Of a stretch of 64,000 nucleotides of DNA, positions 17,473-25,913 are shown piece by piece; position 1 is the first letter of the stretch, and every line of letters starts with the position of its first letter. The notes below the pieces were generated by a model. It ran no database searches. It was not told the origin of the DNA and saw nothing but the letters and a program-made list of their open reading frames with translations. Where the stretch lies: positions 82,354-146,353 of the forward strand of contig JBBRXJ010000001.1 in assembly GCA_038248505.1 (NCBI GenBank). The letters run 5' to 3'. The translations under genes were made by a program, and so were the position numbers. Origin of the DNA: JBBRXJ01 sp038248505 (lineage in GTDB: Bacteria; Bacteroidota; Bacteroidia; Bacteroidales; JBBRXJ01).

Positions 17473-18681
17473 TTATTTTTTTACTATGTTAACGACAGCC
17501 ACCATTAATAGATAAGCAACACACGCTAAAGGAACAACAAATCCGATGAGAATGGATGTTTTATCAGCAATGAATCCCATAATAGGGGGAATAAAAGCTC
17601 CTCCTACAATGGCTGTTACCATGAGTCCTGATAGCTCATTTGCACGTGCTGGTAATTTATCAATGGTAATGGAAAAGATGAGAGGGAAAATATTTGCTAA
17701 ACCGAGACCTATTAAAAAAATACCAGAGAAAACGATTACTTTATTACCAGTTAATAAAAGAACGATACCAATAAAAGCAACAATTGAAGTGATAAGTAAA
17801 AAGCGCGCTGGTGATAGAATTCGAAGTATTAAAGAACCTATGAAACGACCAATTAGTATTGGGAGGAAAAATAATGCCCAACTAATTAGTAAGCCAAAAT
17901 TATCGAGACCGAAAAGTTTTTTCATAAGCATTGGTACTCCACTCGACATGGAAACCTCGGCTCCTACATATATAAATATACCGAATACCATCATTAAAAC
18001 GTAGGGATTTGCGAGGAGCGTGAGGCAGGATGCTAATGTTGCTGGCTTGCTTGAAGGATCTTTCTGTTCTTTAATATTTAGTGTTGATACCCAGATGATG
18101 GTAAATAAAATCATTACTGAAAATACAGGAAAGAGAATGCTCCAATCGAAACCGAAGTAGGCAGCAGCGAAAAGAAGAATCAGAAAACCTAATGACGAGC
18201 CGATTGCTTTAATGGTTTGGCCTAACGAGAGATTGCTCGAATAGTGCCCATCGGCTGAAACATCTCTCATGATTGGATTTCCCGCTACTTGCAGAATGGC
18301 ATTTCCAGCTCCTAAAAAAAGAATGGCTACTAATAAAACATAAAATTTAAATTGTGCTGATCCGTCAATAATAACCTTGGGGCCAAACATGCCATTGGCA
18401 ATGGGTAGTAGTAAACCAAGTAGAGCAACACTAAGGCCGATAATGAGTATGTATTTTTTGCCTTTACGATCTTGTAATAATCCGAGTGCGATGGAAAGTA
18501 ATCCGAACATAATAAAACCCATGAATGATAGCATTTGGGCCATGAAGTAGGAGAGGTTAAAGCTGTCTTTTACTAAACCAACCAAGGGGCCAACAGCATC
18601 ACCAAAACCCATGCAGAGGAATGAAAGTAGGATGGGATAGAGATAAGCTCTGTTAATGCTATTATTTTGAGAGGCTTCCAT
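17473..18681 (-). CDS. sugar MFS transporter, FucP/GluP-like
   Basis: 402 residues with about twelve transmembrane helices. The N-terminal half carries the FucP-type signatures (GFGDAVGPLVGLVKDSF, LGLLQDRKGKKYIL, AGNAILQVAGNPIMRDVS) and the second half IGRFIGSLILRILSPARFL and GLANIFPLIFSITIDKLP. This group takes up glucose, galactose, fucose or other monosaccharides with H+ across the inner membrane. It is the first gene of a two-gene unit with the ROK kinase. Confidence 0.85.
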   Translation of the reverse strand: MEASQNNSINRAYLYPILLSFLCMGFGDAVGPLVGLVKDSFNLSYFMAQMLSFMGFIMFGLLSIALGLLQDRKGKKYILIIGLSVALLGLLLPIANGMFGPKVIIDGSAQFKFYVLLVAILFLGAGNAILQVAGNPIMRDVSADGHYSSNLSLGQTIKAIGSSLGFLILLFAAAYFGFDWSILFPVFSVMILFTIIWVSTLNIKEQKDPSSKPATLASCLTLLANPYVLMMVFGIFIYVGAEVSMSSGVPMLMKKLFGLDNFGLLISWALFFLPILIGRFIGSLILRILSPARFLLITSIVAFIGIVLLLTGNKVIVFSGIFLIGLGLANIFPLIFSITIDKLPARANELSGLMVTAIVGGAFIPPIMGFIADKTSILIGFVVPLACVAYLLMVAVVNIVKK

Positions 18682-19024
18682 ATTGTTTTCTATTTGGTTT
18701 TATTTTTTAGAGGGATAAAGATATAAAGTTTTTGGTTTTTATGAGATATTTTAGGACGAAGATGATAGAATATGCAAGGTGTATTGGGTTAATGTATTTA
18801 AATATAGCTGATTAGCTGGGGTTGGTGGATTGATAAGAACTGCTGTTTTAAAAAAATGATATTATAGGCATTGTGCAAAGTAAAAGCTTGTATGCAATAG
18901 TAATAAGAGACTTTAATGGATTATATTAAAGTCACATTAGAAATACAGACAAACATTTTTTTATTTGGAAAATGAATTGTGATAAATGATGTTTGAGTCA
19001 TGATTATTGATGATTTCAAAATCA
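18682..19024. other. 343-base intergenic region without recognised gene
   Basis: AT-rich and with stops in all frames. It holds one small inverted repeat (GACTTTAA/TTAAAGTC, around 18910-18935) and a GATGATTT/AAATCATC repeat near the right end. No promoter consensus or RNA gene was recognised. It borders the two truncated remnants on its right. Confidence 0.5.
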
Positions 19025-19375
19025 TCATTGGCGCTCATTGTATTTTGAAGTTATTATGACACTTTTAAGTTGGCCAATGTTTTCAGTAAATGGGAAAGTA
19101 GTGATTGAATTATTATTTATCTTAATACGTAATGTTTTATTTTGGATGGTGAGTTCATATTCATTCCAACCTTCTTTAAAGTCAATACCATAAGCACTAT
19201 TGACGGAGTACTTGCCGTCCAGATTAATGCCAGTGATTTTTTGTGTTGTAAATCGATAGCAGCATTTATCAGAAAAAGAAATTGTGTTATAGTAAGTATC
19301 TGTATTGAAACTTATCCATATAGCATGTGAGCGTGGATTAATAAATTTACTTTTAAAACGTAGAGTCATGTTCAC
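19025..19375 (-). pseudogene. LamG-like domain remnant (5' truncated)
   Basis: 116 residues from an internal Met. The frame is open for only about 16 further codons upstream and contains no signal or N-terminal domain. The sequence reads as a beta-sandwich of the LamG or 3-keto-disaccharide-hydrolase type: FKSKFINPRSHAIWISF at one end and WNEYELTIQNKTLRIKINN in the middle. That middle segment aligns by eye with WHDLFVKVVNKKVSIYIDN in the C-terminal domain of the membrane regulator at 49176-50477. I read it as the surviving C-terminal part of a similar gene. An independent small domain protein is the alternative. Confidence 0.45.
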
Positions 19376-19408
19376 GACATTTAAGTTGAATTCTTTAATC
19401 CTATTTGC

Positions 19409-19702
19409 ATGAAAATATCAACCGCATTTTCACCTAATGGTGATGGTAAAAATGATACTTGGAATTTATTTAGCGATAATAATAATGCACGTGGGGTAAC
19501 ATTACAAACATTATACCCTACCATTCGAATACTCGTTTACGATCGTTTGGGTACAGAGGTTTTTAGTAGTGCAAAAGGTTATCCTCAACCATGGGATGGG
19601 GCATACAATGGTTATGTATTACCTATTGATTCGTATCCCTTTATAATAGATTTAGGGAATAGTGAAAAACCAGTGAGAGGACAAATTACTATTTTGAAAT
19701 AG
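19409..19702 (+). pseudogene. orphan T9SS type B sorting domain (CHU_C/gliding C-terminal domain)
   Basis: 97 residues that correspond almost exactly to one complete type B sorting domain: AFSPNGDGKNDTWNL, an IRILVYDRLGTEVFSS strand, PWDGAYNGYVLPIDSYPF and a C-terminal PVRGQITILK. This domain normally ends proteins of hundreds to thousands of residues and directs their export and surface attachment through the type IX system. Here there is no signal peptide and no passenger, and an in-frame TAA lies 27 bases before the ATG. It is best read as the 3' remnant of a larger gene. It lies 33 bases from the LamG-like remnant on the opposite strand. Confidence 0.65.
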
Positions 19703-19823
19703 TATTGTTGTTAGAATTGTTTGTTGTGTTAATTCTAAATTCACAATTGAATTTAGAATTAACTGGCAATTTAAGACATAATAAGTGCTAATATCGATTG
19801 AATTGAGCAGGAGGTATTTGCAT

Positions 19824-20180
19824 TTATATTTTTTTAACAAATTCAGATTTTAAATACATGGCACCTATGCCATCAATTTTACATAAAATATTATGGCCAT
19901 CGTTACTTTCAACTAAGCGTATTCCTTTTACTTTTGTGCCACTTTTTATGCTTGATTGAAATCCCTTTAATTTAAGATCTTTTATTAAGCTAACAGTATC
20001 GCCGTGCGAAAGAATTACTCCATTAGCATCCTTATAAATATCAGTTGGTGATTCCTCTTGAGCGGATTGTGATGCTTCAGCAGGATCCCATTCGTGAAAA
20101 CAATCAGGGCAAACCCATAAATTGCCGTCGGAATAAGTATTTTCAGAATTGCATTTTGGACATTTGTTTTCTGTATTCAT
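19824..20180 (-). CDS. YjdM/PhnA family zinc-ribbon protein
   Basis: 118 residues. N-terminal zinc ribbon with CPKC and CPDC pairs (NKCPKCNSENTY...WVCPDCFHEW), an acidic linker, then the PhnA C-terminal SH3-like domain (ANGVILSHGDTVSLIKDLKLKG, SGTKVKGIRLV, GIGAMYLKSEFVKKI). The family is often annotated as alkylphosphonate utilisation protein PhnA, but that role is doubtful; no phosphonate genes are near. Cytoplasmic, function uncertain. It stands alone between the remnants and a gene-free stretch. Confidence 0.9.
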   Translation of the reverse strand: MNTENKCPKCNSENTYSDGNLWVCPDCFHEWDPAEASQSAQEESPTDIYKDANGVILSHGDTVSLIKDLKLKGFQSSIKSGTKVKGIRLVESNDGHNILCKIDGIGAMYLKSEFVKKI

Positions 20181-21094
20181 AATCGTTTTGCTATTTGTTA
20201 TGTATTAAATCAATTTTTAAATCTGATATTTTTAGCACCTAAAGCTAGTCATTTATATTGTTATTTTATATTTAAGTTTGCAATGCATTATTATATAGAG
20301 AATTAGCTGAGAGTATCTGGGTGCGAAATACTCCAAGCATCCTGCATTAAATAATATAGTTAAGCGATAAAGAAAAAAATCTGTATGTATCTATTTCATT
20401 AATGTTATGCGAAGGTAAATTATAGTTCGTCGCTCGTTCATTATGTTTTATTCGTTTATTTGAAGAGCGCTTTCCCGCAAATTTATTTTGCGGGTACCAA
20501 TTCATTAGATGAATGCCAGCTATACTAATCCATACTATTTCAGGCTTTTTAGGAAGCAGGAAAAATTGATTTCTTTAAAAAACACTTGTGGTTCTTTTGT
20601 TTTTATCTTATCAAAAATATGAAAGCATGAAATATCGATTAATGTAAATAAAAAGTTTTTCTATGTTTTCTCAGAAATATCAGGAAAGTCTTTCTTTTGT
20701 GGCATATCAAAATCACAGCCTTTGATTTTAAATATTGTACTACTTCATTGATATTTTTTATGCGCGAACTCTCGAAGCATTTGTGTAATGAATTTGCTAG
20801 TTATTGCCGCTATTTTTAAAAGAAACATAAATACTATTTTATGTTTGATGCCTCAAAGTGTTTAAATTTTTCAGTTTTAATAATTATTGCATATTTGAAG
20901 AATATTGTTTTAGTAGATTTCTTTTTTTTGAGAGATATCCTCACTGATATGATCTTGATAGTGATAACGCTAATGTTGGTTTTTAGTTTGTATTACCTCA
21001 AATGAATTTAATTCATTAATAAATCGCCCAAAATATCTATATTAGCTTCATGATATTTAGGGCGTGATTATGTAACAATCAGATATAAAGCACT
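20181..21094. other. 914-base gene-free region upstream of the mannosidase operon
   Basis: AT-rich with frequent stops on both strands. It contains a small CCCGCAAA/TTTGCGGG hairpin (20474-20494), a GAGTAT/ATACTC hairpin near 20310-20335, and two palindromes near its right end described separately (21001-21064). No coding region, tRNA or known riboswitch was recognised. It may be decayed sequence plus the control region of the operon starting at 21095. Confidence 0.5.
21001..21064 (+). promoter_or_regulatory. two palindromes before the glycosidase operon
   Basis: First, a perfect palindrome AATGAATT-T-AATTCATT (21001-21017). Second, CGCCCAAAATATC (21025-21037) with GATATTTAGGGCG (21052-21064), a 13-base stem with one mismatch and a 14-base loop, ending 30 bases before the start codon. 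They may be operator sites or a leader hairpin for the six-gene operon. This is inferred from position and symmetry only. Confidence 0.35.
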
Positions 21095-22354
21095 ATGAAA
21101 AGACGTAATTTTATTTTAACCTCAAGTTTGGCATTTGGAGCAATTCCTATATTATCAAAAGCATCTGTTTCAGGAGCAACTATTTTAGAGAATGCACCAT
21201 CATCCAAGAGTATACCAGGAAAGCCTGTAGCAATTACTATGTGGGAGTTTTCATGGCTTGAGCGACGCTGGCCAGGGGCTGGTTATGAGGATTGGGATTT
21301 GGCATTGAACGAGCTCACATTACGCGGTTATAATGCCATTCGGATGGATGCCTTTCCTCATTTCTTTTATAACGACCCATCTAAAGAGTATTCATTGATT
21401 CCTTGGTGGAATACTCAAGATTGGGGTAGTCCGGCTCCTAATAAAGTCACGTTAATGCCTTCTTTCATAGATTTCTTAAAGAAATGTGCTGATCGAAAGA
21501 TTAAAATAGGCTTATCATCATGGTTTCGTGAAGATACAGATGATGTTCGTATGAAGCTTGATACCCCTGAAAAACTTGGACAAGCTTGGTTGAAAGTGCT
21601 TGATATAATTCAATCTGCTGGCCTAATGGATGCTATTCTTTATGTTGATTTGTGCAATGAATGGACTGGTACCGCATGGTGTCCATTCTTTGTGAATGAG
21701 CCTGCTGGAGCAACATGGACTGGATGGCATACGGAGAAATCTAAAGAATGGATGTCAAAATCTATTGATGTTTTAAGACAGAAATATCCAGACCTCCCAT
21801 ATACCTTTTCATTTACGGGTTCAATCAGTTCCACCACAAAAGATAAGGCACAGTTAAATATGCTTGATTTATTAGAACCACATATTTGGATGGTCTCAGG
21901 TAATAAGCGCGAGTTCTACAATGAAGTGGGTTATAATTATGAGCGCTTTGATGATATTGGTTTTAAAAACATGCAGCAATTTGGAGAATCAGCTTATCGT
22001 AAACGTCCTGCTTATTGGAATGTAATTTTAACAGATCAGATTAAGTATGCTGCGGAGTGGTCTGTGCAATCTAAATTGCCATTAGGAACAACAGAATGTT
22101 GGGGTGTTGTTGATTATAAAGATTGGCCTCTTTTGCCTTGGGATTATGTAAAAGAGCTTTGTGTAATTGGTGTTGAAGAGGCCTGTAAAACGGAGCGTTG
22201 GTTGGCTATTGCAACAAGTAATTTTTGTGGTCCACAGTTTGTTGGTATGTGGCGAGATATTGAATGGCATAAAAAAATGACTCATATAATTCGTACCTCA
22301 AATGTGGCACCCGATTTGCGAAGCAGCTTATTATATAAAAGACTTTTAAAATAA
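21095..22354 (+). CDS. clan GH-A glycoside hydrolase (cellulase-like), Tat-type signal
   Basis: 419 residues. The N-terminus MKRRNFILTSSLAFGA has the twin-arginine and phenylalanine of a Tat signal, suggesting export in folded form. The body reads as a cellulase-like (GH5-type) TIM barrel: ITMWEFSWLERRWPGAG early, RGYNAIRMDAFPHFFYN, acid/base candidate Glu189 in YVDLCNEWTG and nucleophile candidate Glu334 in LGTTECWGVVD. Substrate cannot be read. It is the first gene of a tight operon (9 bases to the GH2 beta-mannosidase), so it probably attacks the same mannose-containing glycan. A precise GH family number needs a database search. Confidence 0.7.
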   Translation: MKRRNFILTSSLAFGAIPILSKASVSGATILENAPSSKSIPGKPVAITMWEFSWLERRWPGAGYEDWDLALNELTLRGYNAIRMDAFPHFFYNDPSKEYSLIPWWNTQDWGSPAPNKVTLMPSFIDFLKKCADRKIKIGLSSWFREDTDDVRMKLDTPEKLGQAWLKVLDIIQSAGLMDAILYVDLCNEWTGTAWCPFFVNEPAGATWTGWHTEKSKEWMSKSIDVLRQKYPDLPYTFSFTGSISSTTKDKAQLNMLDLLEPHIWMVSGNKREFYNEVGYNYERFDDIGFKNMQQFGESAYRKRPAYWNVILTDQIKYAAEWSVQSKLPLGTTECWGVVDYKDWPLLPWDYVKELCVIGVEEACKTERWLAIATSNFCGPQFVGMWRDIEWHKKMTHIIRTSNVAPDLRSSLLYKRLLK

Positions 22355-22363
22355 ACATTTCCT

Positions 22364-24937
22364 ATGAGAATACAAATAGTTTTGTTTTGTGCTTTTGTTT
22401 TTTTGTTTTCATCATGTACTAAAATTGGAAAAAAACAAGAATGGCCCATTATTTCAGAATGGAAATTTTGGCAGGTAGATTCAGGAGATTGGATGCCCGC
22501 TAAAGTCCCTGGTAATGTTCATTCTGACCTATTGCGAGCAGGTAGAATTCCTGATCCGTATTATCGTGACAATGAATTAAAAATACAATGGGTTGAGAAA
22601 AAAGATTGGGAATATATTACCATTTTTGATGTTGATAAAAACGTTCTTGTACAGAATCATCAGGAATTGGTTTTTGATGGTATAGATACCTATGCAACTA
22701 TCGTGCTTAATGGCGATACTATTGCTCAAACCGATAATATGTTTATTCGTTATCGCTTAAATGTTACAGGTATTTTGAAGGAACATGGTAATAAGTTGAG
22801 CGTTTATTTTGAATCGGCGGTTGAAAAGATGATTCCTTTTAGAGATGCGCTCCCACAAAGACTCCCTTCAGTTAATGATAAACAAGGAACTTGTCAGCTT
22901 ACACGTAAAGCCCCATATCATTACGGTTGGGATTGGGGTCCGCGCATGGTAACCTGTGGTATTTGGAAACCATTTCGTATTGAAACATGGGATCATGCTC
23001 GTATTGATAATATACAAATGTTACCAATTAGTGTAGCAAAAGATAAAGCAATTTATCAAGTTAATTTTGAAATTACAAGTGATGCAAATTTTAGATCGCT
23101 GGCATATGTTAGTGCTAGTAAGGATGTACAGCTTGAAATTAATATGAGTCGTATTAGAGTAAAAAAAGGTACGCATGTATATAGTGTTCCCCTTGAGATA
23201 AAAAATCCTGATAGATGGTTTCCTGTTGGCTATGGAAATCAGCCATTGTATAAAATAACAGCACAATTAAGAAAGGGAAAAGATGTTGTTGATGAAGAAC
23301 GGTTTTCTTTTGCTATTCGAAAAGTGGAGTTAAATCAAGAGAAAGATGCTATTGGAAAAAGTTTTTATTTTAAGTTAAATGATATCCCTGTTTTTTGTAA
23401 AGGGGCGAATATGATACCTCTCGACAATATGCTTGATAGAGCTACTCCTGCAATGTATCGTAGTTTACTAAACAATGCGGTAAGTGCAAATATGAATATG
23501 ATTCGTACATGGGGGGGCGGTATATATGAAAATGATATTTTTTATAAGCTATGTGATAGCTTGGGTATAATGGTGTGGCAAGATTTTATGTTTGGGAATG
23601 AAATGTATAAAGTTGATTCTAGCTTCCTCAATAATGTGACCAAAGAAGTTGTGTATAACATAAAACGTTTACGTAATTATTCATCCATTGTATTATGGTG
23701 TGGCGATAATGAAGGTGAGTGGATGTGGAAGCGTGGTTGGAATACTAAAAATCCACCCTCTGTTTGGACCGACTATAAAAAGATTACTTGGGATATGATA
23801 CCAAATATGCTTAAAATATACGATCCTTCACGCTCATATTGGCGAAGTTCACCTACATCAGAGAGTGATGAAATTGCTCCCAATGATCCATCACGTGGTG
23901 ATATGCATGATTGGAGTGTGCATTTTGGAGCACCACCCTATGAAAAATATCTTTTATCAAAACCTCGATTTGTAAGCGAATTTGGTCATCAGTCTTTCCC
24001 TGATTGGAAAACGATGTTATATTTTACATCCGAAGAAGATAGAAGTTCAGATTACGATCCTGCAAATTTTGGACAGAAGATGCGCTCTGAAGTGCTCTCC
24101 ATTCATAATAAGCAAGGCTGGGGAAATCAAAAGATTCGTGAGTACATGGAATATTACTATGGTTTCACAAAAAAATTCCGTTATTATGTTTACCTAAGTC
24201 AAATCACACATGCCGAGGCTGTACGCTGCGGGGTAGAACACTATCGCCGTCTCATGCCACATTGCATGGGCTCATTATATTGGCAGTTGAACGATTGTTG
24301 GCCGGTTACTTCGTGGTCATCTATTGATTATTTTGGACGTTGGAAAGCATTGCATTTTTTTGCAAGAAACTTTTATGCGCCTATTTTGGTGAGTCCGGTT
24401 CTTGAGGAAGATACTATTAAGGTTTTTGTTATTTCCGATTTGCAAGTGCCAATCGATGCAGAACTTTCAATTAAGGTACTCGATATGAAAGGCAATGAGA
24501 AAAGAGGTATCATGTTTATGACATCTATTGATCCGTTGACTTCAAAAGTATATTATAGTATTAGACTTGATTCGCTATTACGAAATAATAAGAGTGATGA
24601 GTGTTATATCGATTGTAGTCTAATACGTAACGATAAAATTGAAGCACAAAATATTCTATATTTTAAGAAGCCGATAGATTTGAAGTTGCCAAAAAATAAA
24701 CTTAATATTAATGTTAAGAAGAGTAAAAATGGCTTTGAATTAGATATTTCAACTTATTTTCTTTCCAAAAATATTTATTTATATGCAGATAATGTTGAGG
24801 GAAATTTCACAGATAATTATTTTGATTTACTGCCCGGAAAAAACAAAACAGTTTATCTCACCACTAATTCGAATCTCTCAGCTGATGAATTTAAAAAACA
24901 ATTAGACTATATTACCCTTAATCAAATCTTAAAATAA
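22364..24937 (+). CDS. GH2 beta-mannosidase, lipoprotein
   Basis: 857 residues, usual for GH2 beta-mannosidases. Lipobox FSSC with Cys18 anchors it in a membrane. The sugar-binding jelly roll (about 25-210, with PGNVHSDLLRAGRIPDPYYRDNE, here split in two conserved blocks) is followed by an Ig-like domain, then the TIM barrel: IRTWGGGIYENDIFY, VLWCGDNEGEW with acid/base Glu450, and RFVSEFGHQSFP with nucleophile Glu539; C-terminal beta domains follow. It releases terminal beta-mannose, such as the beta-1,4-mannose of N-glycan cores or mannan ends. Three bases separate it from the YjgN gene. Confidence 0.92.
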   Translation: MRIQIVLFCAFVFLFSSCTKIGKKQEWPIISEWKFWQVDSGDWMPAKVPGNVHSDLLRAGRIPDPYYRDNELKIQWVEKKDWEYITIFDVDKNVLVQNHQELVFDGIDTYATIVLNGDTIAQTDNMFIRYRLNVTGILKEHGNKLSVYFESAVEKMIPFRDALPQRLPSVNDKQGTCQLTRKAPYHYGWDWGPRMVTCGIWKPFRIETWDHARIDNIQMLPISVAKDKAIYQVNFEITSDANFRSLAYVSASKDVQLEINMSRIRVKKGTHVYSVPLEIKNPDRWFPVGYGNQPLYKITAQLRKGKDVVDEERFSFAIRKVELNQEKDAIGKSFYFKLNDIPVFCKGANMIPLDNMLDRATPAMYRSLLNNAVSANMNMIRTWGGGIYENDIFYKLCDSLGIMVWQDFMFGNEMYKVDSSFLNNVTKEVVYNIKRLRNYSSIVLWCGDNEGEWMWKRGWNTKNPPSVWTDYKKITWDMIPNMLKIYDPSRSYWRSSPTSESDEIAPNDPSRGDMHDWSVHFGAPPYEKYLLSKPRFVSEFGHQSFPDWKTMLYFTSEEDRSSDYDPANFGQKMRSEVLSIHNKQGWGNQKIREYMEYYYGFTKKFRYYVYLSQITHAEAVRCGVEHYRRLMPHCMGSLYWQLNDCWPVTSWSSIDYFGRWKALHFFARNFYAPILVSPVLEEDTIKVFVISDLQVPIDAELSIKVLDMKGNEKRGIMFMTSIDPLTSKVYYSIRLDSLLRNNKSDECYIDCSLIRNDKIEAQNILYFKKPIDLKLPKNKLNINVKKSKNGFELDISTYFLSKNIYLYADNVEGNFTDNYFDLLPGKNKTVYLTTNSNLSADEFKKQLDYITLNQILK

Positions 24938-24940
24938 TTT

Positions 24941-25909
24941 ATGGATCAAGTATTAGAAACCCAAAAGCGAGAGACGAAATTGACTTTCAATGGAGAAGGT
25001 TCTTCGTTATTTGGATTGATGATGTATAATTACATTCTAATGTTATTAACCTGCGGCATTTATTATCCGTGGGCTAAAGCAGCTAAATTAAAATTTTTAT
25101 ATGCTGCCACAGAATTAGCTGGTAGCCGTTTTGAATTTCATGGCACTGGCGAGGAGTTATTTAAAGGATATTTAAAAGTGATGGGCTTTTTTATATTGTT
25201 AATGCTATCTAGTGCAGGCATAGCATTTACAGGTATTCCGTATATGGCAAATGTGATTCCGTTAATTGCTTATGTATTTATAATTTTAATTGCTCCACTT
25301 GCAATTCACGGTACTATTCGTTATCGTACATCGCGTAGCTCGTGGCGTAATATACATTTTGGTTACCGTGGTATTAGATCCGAATTATTTAAAGGCTTTT
25401 TAGTACATGTTTTATACACCGTTTTAACTATAGGTATTTATTCAAGTTGGCTCGTTATTTATTTAAGAACATATATAATTAATAATATCAGATTTGGTAA
25501 TATTCGCTTCAGATACACGGGTACTGGTATGGAATATTTTAAGATCAATCTAATAGGAATCATGTTAACAATTATTACGCTGGGTATTTACTCTTTTTGG
25601 TATGCTAAAGAACGTTTTAATTATTATGTCTCAAAAATATATGTAATTCAAGGCGATAATAAATATCTCTTGATTTCACACGCAGAGCCAGGAAAGATTT
25701 TTAATTTATGGGTCATAAATTTTTTACTTCTTTTTTTTACTTTTGGGATGGCTTATCCATGGATTATTATTCGTAACCTACGTTTTGTGTTCGATAACAC
25801 AAGTATCTCACCTGACTTTGATGTGAATAGCATAACACAAACCGAAGATGAATATACCGATGCTTCTGGCGATGATTTATTAGATATGTTAGATATTGAT
25901 CTTGTATAA
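24941..25909 (+). CDS. YjgN/DUF898 family membrane protein
   Basis: 322 residues. Three tandem repeats of the DUF898 unit are visible, each with a hydrophobic span ending GIYYPWAKA, GIYSSWLVIYLRTYI or GIYSFWYAKERFNYYV, plus the paired FEFHGTGEELFKGY and FRYTGTGMEYFKIN segments. It has about eight transmembrane helices and is inner-membrane by inference. The molecular function is unknown; homologues in many bacteria sit beside an M48 peptidase gene, as here. The acidic C-terminal tail overlaps the region just before the M48 start (25914). Its position between two mannosidase genes, with only 3-4 base gaps, is unusual. Confidence 0.85.
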   Translation: MDQVLETQKRETKLTFNGEGSSLFGLMMYNYILMLLTCGIYYPWAKAAKLKFLYAATELAGSRFEFHGTGEELFKGYLKVMGFFILLMLSSAGIAFTGIPYMANVIPLIAYVFIILIAPLAIHGTIRYRTSRSSWRNIHFGYRGIRSELFKGFLVHVLYTVLTIGIYSSWLVIYLRTYIINNIRFGNIRFRYTGTGMEYFKINLIGIMLTIITLGIYSFWYAKERFNYYVSKIYVIQGDNKYLLISHAEPGKIFNLWVINFLLLFFTFGMAYPWIIIRNLRFVFDNTSISPDFDVNSITQTEDEYTDASGDDLLDMLDIDLV

Positions 25910-25913
25910 GAGT

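Noticed and set aside
17546..18004. 152-codon frame opposite the sugar transporter
   Set aside because: Antisense shadow of a clear MFS gene with no recognisable domain.
20300..20340. CTGAGAG...GGGTGCG suggesting a TPP riboswitch before the operon
   Set aside because: Motif order is wrong and no ACCTGAT follows; only a short hairpin remains.
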